DNA from: Pelagimonas sp.
Lineage (GTDB): Bacteria > Pseudomonadota > Alphaproteobacteria > Rhodobacterales > Rhodobacteraceae
Assembly (NCBI GenBank): GCA_025210345.1
Contig: JAOARX010000038.1
Span: 34,893 to 98,892 of the forward strand
Direction of reading: 5' to 3'
Length of the DNA: 64,000 nucleotides
Shown here: in pieces, positions 38,101 to 47,200 of the stretch
Position numbering within the stretch: the stretch's first letter is position 1
Layout: each line of letters begins with the position of its first letter
Notes under the pieces: generated by a model
What the model was told of the DNA's origin: nothing
Databases searched by the model: none
What the model saw: only the letters and a program-made list of their open reading frames with translations
Position numbers and translations under genes: made by a program

Positions 38101-38731
38101 GCGCAACGCGCAGCCGACCGCATTGATCCAGCCCGATGCCCCCGTGCAAACCGACATCAATCCCCTGGCTCTGTTGCGCCCGGAACCGCGCCCCACGGAC
38201 CTGATCGAACAACGCGAACGCGCGAGCCTTGGGGGGATCTCACTTGAGGAACTCGCCCGGCTGCGCCCTGTCGTGCGCCCCAAGACCGCGCAGGAAACCG
38301 CCGCTGAAGAGCGCCCGGACGCCCCGGCCACGGATCGCGCCGTCGCCCAGTCGCTGCCCCCGGTCACGCGGCCACGCAATATGGCGGCCATCGTCAGGCG
38401 CGCAGAGAAAGCGCAGGAAGCCGCACCGGTGCGCACCGCCTCGGCCGCCGCAGTTGCACCGCGTACCGTCAGGCCCAGCGGATCCGTCGGCGCGTCCGTA
38501 TCGCGCAACGCCACGGTGAAAAACGCCATCAACCTGTCAAAGGTGGCCTTGATCGGCGTCTACGGCACCCCCAGCAACCGGCGTGCGCTGGTGCGGCTGC
38601 CCAATGGCAAATACAAAAAGGTCCGTGCGGGCGATCGTCTGGACGGTGGCAAGGTGCAAAAGATTGACGAAAGCGCCCTGCGATACACCAAAGGCGGCCG
38701 CAGCGTGACGCTGAAAATGCCGCGCGGCTGA
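35180..38731 (+). CDS. Large bitopic membrane protein: GspL/PilM-like N domain, disordered linker, GspC/PilP-like C domain
   Basis: An 1183-residue protein. Residues 1 to about 160 resemble the cytoplasmic actin-like domain of GspL/PilM: VALIIPGEQIRYMTLPDP, then AARAALDGATPYAVDELSFD and MVAAVANDTLGEAEGFARAH. Residues about 190-765 are a very long Pro/Ala/Glu/Lys-rich, apparently disordered stretch. One membrane segment follows at about 770-790 (GLMLTALLLLFLVGVAAWAT). The periplasmic part is again disordered, ending in a compact domain (about 1112-1183) with VALIGVYGTPSNRRALVRLP and VRAGDRLDGGKVQKIDES, like the homology region of GspC or PilP. No other secretion or pilus gene is adjacent. The domain assignments are motif-level inference; the function is unknown. 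Confidence 0.7.
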   Translation: MTPNFALSLSFEGIALLRRMGQNWARIQEVPLDSSDLEAEVIALRDKAESLDPKGAQVALIIPGEQIRYMTLPDPGGDSVTREVAARAALDGATPYAVDELSFDISVSDGQMMVAAVANDTLGEAEGFARAHGFTPVSHVAANSETEFSGSVYFGKASGWRRATGRLPNVIKVVAADEAALTPVAALLPDPEPAPAAPSAQNKQTFETHHEGETSLAAIFNDELPDAEINPAPKPTASAPSEPEPQPAVDQEASVPQQDSQQDEDPAESAAPPAPEEATADTPPANYQQAQVSTEVPEKSADQPHALDEHETNPHGVSASIQSDAERASDAVQDPRVEVTPAPAPDQPQLALDLGESPAISDTEQGEEDGLTPRQRRMARREEKRRATREAQARANAAKASDTVPPQKTEDPAPSQTPDKTTPAPVQAASDEPGDGGLADDVPSGASSDDKGPRPRKTPPPVSKPAPKSDTTTDTSEAVEKAPTFASNRLRAPSRDAADPQTPTARPDPLAITPSGAGGGTAKRAPRITPVVPDAAIKAPVAPKVAPVSQPDVPAKPVKAPDVAAAPATPKAPDAKSSPAETATAPPATEPATQAPAAGSSLGSALAGATLAGAAQALGKASRLVSKKRAAKPTAETAPTGAADPASQSQAPAPAPIKDAVAPVSKDAPVVSNPDTAAPSDTKPGASLDTGSGSKPLNALARLAQLRKTAKETAPSEAKPQTALPANPTPEKPAKPPKAKRAKLDEADQLTVFGARKTQKRVGGKPRFLGLMLTALLLLFLVGVAAWATAFMDEGLASLFSRKTEVAETAQPETTPSETETPPAATADPAEAASEETVIAALDTAPTTPVATPATLPVPVEPRELDPEEAAATYAATGIWQRAPVPPNATTPEKIDDPYIASIDPRVRQLDAVALPSPAGQSRQPAIPDPGLPPSADQRFDFDQRGLVRATPEGTVTPDGVRIFLGRPPVIPPLRNAQPTALIQPDAPVQTDINPLALLRPEPRPTDLIEQRERASLGGISLEELARLRPVVRPKTAQETAAEERPDAPATDRAVAQSLPPVTRPRNMAAIVRRAEKAQEAAPVRTASAAAVAPRTVRPSGSVGASVSRNATVKNAINLSKVALIGVYGTPSNRRALVRLPNGKYKKVRAGDRLDGGKVQKIDESALRYTKGGRSVTLKMPRG

Positions 38732-38785
38732 TCCAATTCGCGCGCGCGTCTTGAATCCAAGCCGCAGATCCCTCACATTTCGCGC

Positions 38786-39247
38786 ATGAAGCTTGATCCG
38801 ACGGACATCACTCTTTTGACCGCGCTGCAACGCAACGGCCAAGCCACCGCGCAAGAGCTGGGGGATGTGTTGAACCTGTCCCCAAGCCAGGCGGCACGGC
38901 GGCGTCAACGATTGGAAGAGCAAGGTCTGATCCAGGGGTATCGCGCCCGGCTTGATCCCGAGATGATCGGCCTGACGGTTCAGGCCTTTGTTCAAGTGCA
39001 GCTGACGCGTCACGCCTCGGAGGAGGTGCGCAGCTTTGCAACGCTGCTGTCGACCCGCCCGGAAATCACCTCGGCCTGGATCATGACCGGAGAAGCCGAT
39101 TACCTGCTTCGGGTCTACTGTCCGGATCTGCGGGCGCTGAACACCTTGATTCACGACGTTATTTTGGCGCACCCGATCGTTGAACGGGTCCATAGTCAAA
39201 TCGTCATGGACCAACCCAAAGCCGACGCGCCGCTTCCGGTGCTCTAA
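38786..39247 (+). CDS. Lrp/AsnC family transcriptional regulator
   Basis: A 153-residue feast/famine regulator: N-terminal helix-turn-helix (LDPTDITLLTALQRNGQATA, LNLSPSQAARRRQRLEEQG) and a C-terminal RAM/AsnC ligand domain (about 65-140; VQAFVQVQLTRHASEEV, SAWIMTGEADYLLRVYCPDL). Typical length and order. Its immediate neighbours (the GspL-like gene and a convergent helicase) do not reveal a target; the ligand is probably an amino acid. Confidence 0.9.
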   Translation: MKLDPTDITLLTALQRNGQATAQELGDVLNLSPSQAARRRQRLEEQGLIQGYRARLDPEMIGLTVQAFVQVQLTRHASEEVRSFATLLSTRPEITSAWIMTGEADYLLRVYCPDLRALNTLIHDVILAHPIVERVHSQIVMDQPKADAPLPVL

Positions 39248-39334
39248 CGCGCCGCGCAGGGCTTTGTCGGTCTGCGCGCGGGGGGCGTCAGGGCAGCCGG
39301 TCGGCGGCGTCTCGGCTTGGGTCAACCACGCACC

Positions 39335-42079
39335 TTAAAACGGCACATCATCAGGCCTGTTCAAAAAGCCGGACACAACCTTTTTCGTGCCTGCCTTTTC
39401 AAACGCCACCTCGACCTTGTCCCCATCAACCGCAACCACCGCGCCGTAGCCGAATTTTTGATGAAACACGCGTTCGCCGATCATGTATGAGGCAACGGCC
39501 TGCATGTCGATGGTGCCGCCGGATTTGCGCTTGCTCGGTTGGCTGACGGATGGATTTGCACTGCGTTCCTGCAGGCGCTTCCAACCGGGCGAATTATAGA
39601 CATCCGCCTGCACGGCGCGGTCCTCGACGTTTGAGCGCACGCTGGCGTGCGCCCCGCCATACCCCTTGCCCTGCACGCTGTTCGATCCGACGATTTCAAC
39701 GTGCTCTTCGGGCAATTCGTCGATGAATCTCGAATGCAGCTGGCTTTGCCATTGGCCAAACACCCGGCGGTTGCTGGCGAAGGAAATCGTGCAAACCTCT
39801 TCGGCGCGGGTGATGCCCACATAGGCCAGTCGGCGCTCTTCCTCGAGCCCCTTGACCCCGCTTTCATCCATGCTGCGCTGCGATGGGAACAGCCCGTCTT
39901 CCCACCCCGGCAAGAACACCACGGGGAACTCAAGCCCCTTGGCCGCGTGCAGCGTCATGATCGAGACCTTGGCCCCGCCCTGATCGCTGTCATTCTCCAT
40001 CACCAGGCTGACGTGTTCCAGAAACCCCTGAAGGTTCTCAAAGCTTTCCAGCGCCTTGACCAGTTCCTTGAGGTTCTCAAGCCGCCCCGGCGCCTCGGGG
40101 GTTTTGTCGTTTTGCCACATCTCGGTGTAGCCGGATTCGTCCAGGATCATTTCGGCAAAGAAAACATGATCACCGTTCAAGACACGAATATATCCCTGAA
40201 AGACGCCGATTTGAGACCTCATTTGTTCTACACGGAGTTCGCATTCATCAACCGCTCGCATAGCGACTAGAAGGGGATGCTTAAAGTCCAGTGACGAAAT
40301 CGAGATGCCACGATACTCTACTTCCAGCAGCTCATATGCGGCTTGAAGCTCGGGTAATTTGCAAAGCTCTTCCGAAACTTGGGTCTCTAGTTCAAAGATA
40401 TCACCAACATACCGATCAATCACAGACTGATTTCCAACGTTCTGGGAGAGGTCCCCCCATAGACGGAGTTGCCCAGTAAATTCCCCCAACGCCTTGCCGC
40501 CCTTACCCTTGATCGCGCCCTGTTCAACCGCGAGGGCCGCGCCATCGAGCAAAGACACAGCATTGTCGCGCGCAAACCGCTGGATGGTCTGCTGCGCCTT
40601 GTCGCCCAGCCCGCGCTTGGGCGTGTTGACGATACGCTCAAAGGCCAGATCGTCGCTGGGCGAGGTGACAAGACGGAAATAGGCCATGGCATCGCGGATT
40701 TCCATGCGCTCATAGAACCGCGGGCCACCAATGACGCGGTAAGGCAGACCGATGGTCAAAAAGCGATCCTCAAACGCGCGCATCTGATGCGAGGCACGGA
40801 CGAGAATCGCTATTTTATCAAGATCCTGTGGGGCCATCCCCCGGCTGCCTTGCTGCATGGCCTCGATCTCATCACCGATCCAGCGGGCTTCTTCCTCACC
40901 GTCCCAATGGCCGATCAGCCGCACCTTTTCGCCCTCTTGCGCGGCGGTCCACAGCTCTTTCCCAAGACGGTTGGCGTTGCCCCGGATCACCCCCGAAGCC
41001 GCCCCAAGGATATGCGGGGTCGACCGGTAGTTCTGTTCCAGCCGCACCACATGCGCACCGGGAAAATCCTTTTCAAACCGCAAGATGTTGCCCACTTCGG
41101 CACCGCGCCAGCCATAGATCGACTGATCATCATCCCCCACGCAACAGATGTTCTTGTGCCCCTGCGCCAAGAGCCGCAGCCAAAGGTATTGGGCGACGTT
41201 GGTATCTTGGTATTCGTCCACAAGGATGTAACGGAACCAGCGCTGGTATTGGCCCAGAATGTCCGGATGGGTTTGGAAAATCGTGACCATGTGCAGCAGC
41301 AGATCACCAAAATCCACCGCGTTAAGCTCAAGCAGGCGGCGCTGGTATTGCGCATAGAGCCCGACACCGCGTCCGTTATAGGCATTGGCATCCGCACTGG
41401 GGACCGTGTCCGGCGTCAACGCACGGTTTTTCCAACCGTCGATGATGTTGGCCAGCATCCGCGCGGGCCAACGCTTGTCGTCGATCCCCTCGGCCTTGAT
41501 CAACTGCTTGAGCAGGCGCAGCTGGTCGTCGGTGTCAAGAATCGTGAAATTGGATTTCAGATGCAGACCTTTGGGCCGATGCGTTTCGATTGCTTTATCA
41601 AGGTGAGGGTTCGGAACTGGGCCTGTCTCAAACGCATCCAGTACACCATTTTCAGACGAACTCCGCTTGATAGAGGCGGTCTCGCCATCGGGCAAAGAAA
41701 TCAGTTCGGCGTGACGGCGCAGGAGTTTCACGCAGATCGAATGAAACGTACCCAGCCACGGCATGCCTTCGACCGCTTGCCCCATCATCCGCCCCATGCG
41801 GGTCTTCATCTCGCGTGCGGCTTTGTTGGTGAAGGTGACGGAGAGGATCTCATTGGGGCGCGCGCGGCCCGTATGCATCAAATGCACCATGCGCGCGGTC
41901 AATGCCTTGGTCTTGCCAGTCCCGGCCCCCGCCAGCATGAGAACAGACCCGTCCAGTTTTTCAACCGCTTCGCGCTGCGCCGGGTTCAGATCATCAAGAT
42001 AGGGCGTGGGCCGCGCGGACATGGCCCGCGCCCCCAGAGAAGCGCCTTCGAAGGCGTCGAATTCGTCAAAACTGCTCAT
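39335..42079 (-). CDS. UvrD/PcrA-type DNA helicase with two in-frame insertions
   Basis: An SF1A 3'-5' helicase for nucleotide excision and recombination control. All motifs are present: LNPAQREAVEKLDGS (Q motif), LAGAGTGKTKALTARM (Walker A), SVTFTNKAAREMKTR (Ia), VDEYQDTN (II), GDDDQSIYGWRGA (III), VRLEQNYRS (IV), VSIMTLHAAKGLEFPVVF (V) and EERRLAYVGITRAEE (VI), then a Tudor-like C terminus. The protein has 914 residues, more than the usual 770-800. The excess is two segments without family similarity, about residues 128-173 and 543-639. Start ATG 42079; the TTG at 42088 is less likely. Continuous frame, so presumably functional. Confidence 0.93.
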   Translation of the reverse strand: MSSFDEFDAFEGASLGARAMSARPTPYLDDLNPAQREAVEKLDGSVLMLAGAGTGKTKALTARMVHLMHTGRARPNEILSVTFTNKAAREMKTRMGRMMGQAVEGMPWLGTFHSICVKLLRRHAELISLPDGETASIKRSSSENGVLDAFETGPVPNPHLDKAIETHRPKGLHLKSNFTILDTDDQLRLLKQLIKAEGIDDKRWPARMLANIIDGWKNRALTPDTVPSADANAYNGRGVGLYAQYQRRLLELNAVDFGDLLLHMVTIFQTHPDILGQYQRWFRYILVDEYQDTNVAQYLWLRLLAQGHKNICCVGDDDQSIYGWRGAEVGNILRFEKDFPGAHVVRLEQNYRSTPHILGAASGVIRGNANRLGKELWTAAQEGEKVRLIGHWDGEEEARWIGDEIEAMQQGSRGMAPQDLDKIAILVRASHQMRAFEDRFLTIGLPYRVIGGPRFYERMEIRDAMAYFRLVTSPSDDLAFERIVNTPKRGLGDKAQQTIQRFARDNAVSLLDGAALAVEQGAIKGKGGKALGEFTGQLRLWGDLSQNVGNQSVIDRYVGDIFELETQVSEELCKLPELQAAYELLEVEYRGISISSLDFKHPLLVAMRAVDECELRVEQMRSQIGVFQGYIRVLNGDHVFFAEMILDESGYTEMWQNDKTPEAPGRLENLKELVKALESFENLQGFLEHVSLVMENDSDQGGAKVSIMTLHAAKGLEFPVVFLPGWEDGLFPSQRSMDESGVKGLEEERRLAYVGITRAEEVCTISFASNRRVFGQWQSQLHSRFIDELPEEHVEIVGSNSVQGKGYGGAHASVRSNVEDRAVQADVYNSPGWKRLQERSANPSVSQPSKRKSGGTIDMQAVASYMIGERVFHQKFGYGAVVAVDGDKVEVAFEKAGTKKVVSGFLNRPDDVPF

Positions 42080-42151
42080 GCGCCGCAAGATAGCGGCTCA
42101 TGCGTCCAAGGGAAAGGTCTTGTTCGCGCTCTGTTCCAGCTGCCAATGCGA

Positions 42152-42781
42152 TTAAGCTGCGAAAGGTTCGGTTCGGCGCGAGGAAAAGAACACACCTTCG
42201 GGTTCCTCCGTGGGGATCGGCTGTTCCGTGCCACGCTGTTCCAACTCGCCCGCGATCTCGCGCGCCAGGTCCATGGCGGTGGGCTCGGCCTCTGCCGTGG
42301 GTTGGGGGGCGGGTTCGTGAACCGGGGCTTGGGTGGCCGCCGGGGCCATGGTTGTTTCGGGGGACGGCTCGGTGGCGGACGCCGGTTGCGCGCGCCGTTG
42401 CGGGATCGCGGCACAGCTGACTTGCCCCCCCATCGACGCCAGCGCCATGCGCACGGCAACCTGCGGCGCGACCTCGGCCCCCAGCACGGCATGGACCGAT
42501 GGGAAGGCGCTGATCAGGCGATCTGTATCCCCCTCGACCTCTGGGGTCAGGGTGATGGTGATCAGGGCCGGATTGCGCAGTTCCGCAAGGCGCACAATCT
42601 CGGCAAAGCGGGTGCCCGCGCTGCGGCGATCAATCACCAGCACATCCACCGCCCCCAGTTTGAGACAGGTCTCGGCCACGGCAAGGCTGCCGCTTCCGGT
42701 TACGGTGATTCCCGCCTCGATAAAGGCGATCTGCCCCAGCTCAAGCCGGCGCGGCGAGCAATCCAGAATCAAAGCCTGCAT
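42152..42781 (-). CDS. Receiver-like (pseudo-response-regulator) protein
   Basis: A 209-residue protein whose first 120 residues look like a CheY-type fold: MQALILDCSPRRLELGQIAF at strand 1, DVLVIDRRSAG with a central Asp at about 51 in the phosphoacceptor position, and alternating strands through NPALITITLTP. The acidic pair at strand 1 is reduced to one Asp and the usual strand-5 Lys-Pro is not evident, so it may be a divergent, possibly inactive receiver. After that comes a Pro/Ala/Glu-rich tail to the end. It precedes the helicase gene by 72 bases on the same strand. No output domain is present. Confidence 0.5.
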   Translation of the reverse strand: MQALILDCSPRRLELGQIAFIEAGITVTGSGSLAVAETCLKLGAVDVLVIDRRSAGTRFAEIVRLAELRNPALITITLTPEVEGDTDRLISAFPSVHAVLGAEVAPQVAVRMALASMGGQVSCAAIPQRRAQPASATEPSPETTMAPAATQAPVHEPAPQPTAEAEPTAMDLAREIAGELEQRGTEQPIPTEEPEGVFFSSRRTEPFAA

Positions 42782-42852
42782 CGAAATTCTCCTTTTCAGG
42801 TCATTTCTTACATCGTTAGAAAGGGAGCCTTAAAAAGCTCTGAAGATTTGCG

Positions 42853-44076
42853 ATGGATTTTCGACAAATCACCATAGATCTGGACAAGCCCATGAATTCC
42901 CGCCCTAATCCCGTGATGGACCCACATGTAACATATATGAGCATCAACGATCTGGCCCGGCGCGCCAAACGCCGCCTGCCCCATTTCGTCTGGGAATTCC
43001 TGGCCAGTGGCACCGGGGATGAAAGTACGGTGGCGCGCAACCGATCCGAGCTGGATGCGGTGGGGTTCTTGCCCTCGATCCTGCACGGAGAGGTGGCGGC
43101 AGACCTGCGGACCCCCTTTCTTGGACAGGATTTTAACCTACCTTTTGGCATCGCGCCGGTCGGCATGTCGGGACTGATCCATCCCGGTGCCGAGCTCACC
43201 CTTGCCCGTGAAGCAAAGCGGCTGGGCCTGCCCTATTGCCTGTCCACGGTGGCCAGCATGCCCCCCGAAGAGGTCGGACCCGCAGCGCAGGGAACCGGAT
43301 GGTTTCAGCTGTATCCCGCGAAGGATCCCGAAATCCGCGCCGATCTGCTGGCCCGGGCAAAAGGGGCTGGGTTTCACACACTGGTGGTCACCGTCGACCT
43401 GCCGGTCGCATCGCGCCGCGAACGACAGGTGCAAAGCGGGCTGACGCAGCCACCGCGCATGACGACCCGGATTATCGCACAATGCGCCGCACGTCCCACT
43501 TGGTCGATCCGGCGGGCCTTGGCGGGGATGCCACAGCTCGCGACGCTTACCAAATATGCAGATACAGCTGAGAGCCGCGATCCCACCAAGCATATCGGGT
43601 ATCTGCTCCGGGCCGCGCCCGATTGGGACTATCTGCGCTGGCTCAGGGAAAACTGGACCGGACCGTTCATCGTCAAAGGTGTGATGCGCGCAAAGGATGC
43701 CGCGCAGCTTGAGGCCGAGGGAGTCGATGCCATCTGGGTGTCAAATCACGGCGGACGGCAGTTCGCGGGGGCACCCGGAGCGGCGCAGGTCCTGCCCGAT
43801 ATACGCAGGGCGACCACACTGCCGATCCTTTTCGACAGCGGCATCGCCAGCGGGCTGGATATGATCCGTGCGTTCGCGCTGGGGGCCGACTTTGTCATGC
43901 TGGGACGCGCGTGGCATTACGCGCTTGCGGCGATGGGTGATTCGGGGCCGGACCATCTGGCCGAAATACTCAAACGCGACCTGATCGCGAATCTTGGGCA
44001 ATTGGGGGCCGCACATCCCCGCGATCTTCGCGACGCTTGGGTCCATGTTAGCGACGCAATCGGTGCTAATCCGTAG
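42853..44076 (+). CDS. lldD: FMN-dependent L-lactate / 2-hydroxyacid dehydrogenase
   Basis: A 407-residue (S)-2-hydroxyacid oxidase/dehydrogenase oxidising L-lactate or a related acid to the keto acid. The TIM-barrel FMN motifs are LPFGIAPVGMSGLIHPGAE, STVASMPPEEV, GWFQLYPAKD, LVVTVDLPVASRRERQ, FIVKGVMRAKDA (FMN Lys) and WVSNHGGRQF (catalytic His and substrate Arg), ending with LFDSGIASGLDMI. Several in-frame ATGs (42853, 42892) make the exact start uncertain. It lies 133 bases upstream of pyc, so lactate to pyruvate to oxaloacetate forms a sensible sequence, although pyc appears to have its own control region. Confidence 0.85.
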   Translation: MDFRQITIDLDKPMNSRPNPVMDPHVTYMSINDLARRAKRRLPHFVWEFLASGTGDESTVARNRSELDAVGFLPSILHGEVAADLRTPFLGQDFNLPFGIAPVGMSGLIHPGAELTLAREAKRLGLPYCLSTVASMPPEEVGPAAQGTGWFQLYPAKDPEIRADLLARAKGAGFHTLVVTVDLPVASRRERQVQSGLTQPPRMTTRIIAQCAARPTWSIRRALAGMPQLATLTKYADTAESRDPTKHIGYLLRAAPDWDYLRWLRENWTGPFIVKGVMRAKDAAQLEAEGVDAIWVSNHGGRQFAGAPGAAQVLPDIRRATTLPILFDSGIASGLDMIRAFALGADFVMLGRAWHYALAAMGDSGPDHLAEILKRDLIANLGQLGAAHPRDLRDAWVHVSDAIGANP

Positions 44077-44082
44077 GCCGAT

Positions 44083-44120
44083 TTTGCAAATTTTTTGCAA
44101 ATCGTTGCGTATTTTGCAAA
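44083..44120 (+). promoter_or_regulatory. Three perfect TTTGCAAA boxes upstream of pyc
   Basis: TTTGCAAA occurs at 44083-44090, 44094-44101 and 44113-44120, between lldD and pyc and 90-127 bases before the pyc start. The octamer is the one through which R. sphaeroides PccR acts. Start-to-start spacings are 11 and 19 bases. A further GCGCAAAT lies at 44160. This suggests control of pyc by PccR or another ScfR regulator. Confidence 0.7.
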
Positions 44121-44209
44121 CCACCCTTGCTAAGTAGGCGGCCCCGGTCCTTAAATCCGCGCAAATCTTCTGATCCCCGGAGATTTTCACACAGGAAAGG
44201 ACCCAAGTC

Positions 44210-47200
44210 ATGGCCGAGTTCCAGAAAATCCTCATCGCAAACCGAGGCGAAATCGCCATCCGCGTCATGCGCGCAGCCAATGAGATGGGCAAGAAAACCG
44301 TTGCCGTTTTTGCCGAAGAGGACAAGCTGGGCTTGCACCGCTTCAAGGCTGACGAAGCCTATCGGATCGGCGAGGGCATGGGCCCCGTCGCGGCCTATCT
44401 GTCGATTGATGAAATCATTCGGGTGGCCAAGGAAAGCGGAGCGGACGCGATCCACCCCGGCTATGGATTGCTCTCGGAGAACCCCGATTTTGTTGACGCC
44501 TGCGCCGCCAATGGCATCACCTTTATCGGCCCCAAGGCCGAGACCATGCGCGCCCTTGGCGACAAGGCCAGCGCCCGCAAGGTGGCCATCGCTGCTGACG
44601 TGCCCGTGATCCCCGCGACCGAGGTGCTGGGGGACGATTTCGACGCGATTGCCAAAGAGGCCGACGAAATCGGCTATCCCCTGATGCTCAAGGCATCCTG
44701 GGGCGGCGGTGGACGCGGCATGCGTCCGATCCTTGGGCCCGATGAGCTAAAGGAAAAGGTTCTGGAAGGCCGCCGAGAGGCCGAAGCCGCCTTTGGCAAC
44801 GGCGAGGGCTATCTGGAAAAGATGATCACCCGCGCGCGCCACGTCGAAGTCCAGATCCTGGGCGACCAACACGGCAAGATCTATCACCTCTATGAACGCG
44901 ATTGCTCGGTCCAGCGGCGCAATCAGAAAGTGGTCGAGCGCGCCCCCGCCCCCTATCTTTCCGAAGCCCAGCGCGAAGAGCTGTGCGAGTTGGGTCGCAA
45001 GATCTGCGCGCATGTGAACTATCAATGCGCGGGCACCGTCGAATTCCTGATGGATATGGACAGCGGCAAGTTCTACTTTATCGAGGTGAACCCGCGCGTG
45101 CAGGTCGAGCACACCGTGACCGAAGAAGTCACCGGCATCGACATCGTGCAGGCTCAGATCATGATCAGCGAGGGCAAATCGCTGGCCGAGGCCACCGGGC
45201 GCGCCAGCCAGTATGACATCCGCCTGAACGGACATGCCCTGCAAACCCGCGTGACCACCGAAGATCCGCAAAACAACTTTATTCCCGATTACGGCCGCAT
45301 CACCGCCTATCGCTCGGCCACCGGCATGGGCATTCGTCTGGACGGGGGCACCGCCTATGCGGGTGGGGTGATCACACGCTACTATGACAGCCTGCTGACC
45401 AAGGTCACAGCCTGGGCGCAGACCCCGGAAAAGGCCATTGCGCGGATGGACCGGGCACTGCGCGAATTCCGCGTGCGGGGCGTGTCGACAAACATCGCCT
45501 TTGTCGAAAACCTGCTCAAACACCCGACCTTTCTGACCAACCAGTACACGACCAAGTTCATCGACGAAACGCCCGAGCTGTTCCAGTTCAGGAAACGTCG
45601 TGACCGGGGCACCAAGGTGCTGACCTATATCGCGGATATCACCGTGAACGGCCACCCCGAAGTCGAAGGCCGCGCCACACCCGCCGAAGACCTCAAGCCC
45701 GCCCGCGTGCCGGATTTCCCGCGTGGCGAAGAACCCTCCGCAGGCACCAAGACCCTTTTGGACGCCGAGGGCCCGCAGGCCGTGGCCGATTGGATGCTGG
45801 CGCAAAAGCAGCTTTTGATCACCGACACCACCATGCGTGACGGGCATCAGTCGCTCTTGGCGACGCGCATGCGCTCGATCGACATGATCCAGGCCGCCCC
45901 GGCCTATGCCCATAATATGCCACAGCTTTTCAGCATGGAATGCTGGGGCGGCGCGACCTTTGACGTGGCGTATCGCTTTTTGCAGGAATGCCCGTGGCAG
46001 CGTCTGCGCGACCTGCGCGCGGCCATGCCCAATGTGATGACCCAGATGCTTTTGCGGGGCGCAAATGGTGTGGGCTATACCAACTACCCCGACAATGTGG
46101 TGCAGTTCTTTGTCAAGCAGGCCGCTGAAACCGGCGTGGATGTCTTTCGCGTCTTCGACAGCCTGAACTGGGTGGAAAACATGCGCGTGGCCATGGATGC
46201 GGTGCTGGACACCGGTCGCGTTCTCGAAGGCACGATCTGCTATACCGGCGACATTCTTGACCCGGATCGCGCCAAATATGACCTGAAGTATTATGTCGCC
46301 ATGGGGCAGGAACTGAAGGCGGCGGGCGCCCATGTTCTGGGTCTCAAGGATATGGCGGGTCTGCTCAAGGCCTCTGCCGCCGGCCCGCTGGTCAAGGCCC
46401 TGAAAGAAGAGGTCGGCCTGCCGATCCATTTCCACACCCATGACACTTCTGGGGCGTCGATTGCCACCATCATGGAGGCCACCCGCGCGGGTGTGGACGC
46501 GGTGGACGCCGCGATGGACAGTTTTTCAGGAAACACCTCGCAGCCGACCCTGGGATCGATCGTCGAAGCCCTGCGCCACACGGATCGCGACACCGGGCTG
46601 GACATCGCGAAGATCCGCGAGATTTCAAACTATTGGGAAACCGTGCGCGGTCAATACGCGGCCTTTGAAAGCTCGCTTCAGGCGCCCGCTTCTGAGGTCT
46701 ATCTGCACGAAATGCCAGGGGGTCAGTTCACCAACCTCAAGGCCCAGGCGCGCAGCCTTGGGCTCGAAGAGCGTTGGCACGAAGTGGCCCAGACCTATGC
46801 GGATGTGAACCAGATGTTTGGTGACATTGTTAAGGTGACCCCATCGTCAAAGGTGGTCGGGGACATGGCATTGATGATGGTCAGCCAGAACCTGACCCGC
46901 TCAGAGGTCGAGAACCCCAAGACGGATGTCGCCTTCCCGGATTCGGTCATCGACATGATGAAGGGCAACCTTGGGCAGCCCCCCGGTGGCTGGCCGAAGA
47001 AGATCCAGAAGAAAATCCTTAAGGATGAGACCGCCTTTACCGAGCGTCCTGGCCTGCATGCCGCCCCCTGCGACATCGAAGAGACCCGTATCAGTGTCTC
47101 GTCCGAGCTTGAGGGCAAGGCAGTCGACAATGAGGATCTGGCGGGCTACCTGATGTATCCCAAGGTCTTCATGGATTACATGGGCCGCCACCGTACCTAT

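Noticed and set aside
35180..38731. Type II secretion or type IV pilus gene cluster
   Set aside because: Only one gene resembles such components. Neighbours are SIMPL, Lrp and helicase genes, so no cluster is claimed.
40358..40365. A perfect TTTGCAAA inside the helicase gene
   Set aside because: It lies in the coding sequence of the AT-richer second insertion, is a single copy, and has no promoter next to it; probably chance.
40163..41698. Helicase insertions as inteins or introns
   Set aside because: They are only about 46 and 97 residues, stay in frame, and lack Hint-type N-terminal Cys/Ser and terminal His-Asn; no splice-site-like structure is visible.
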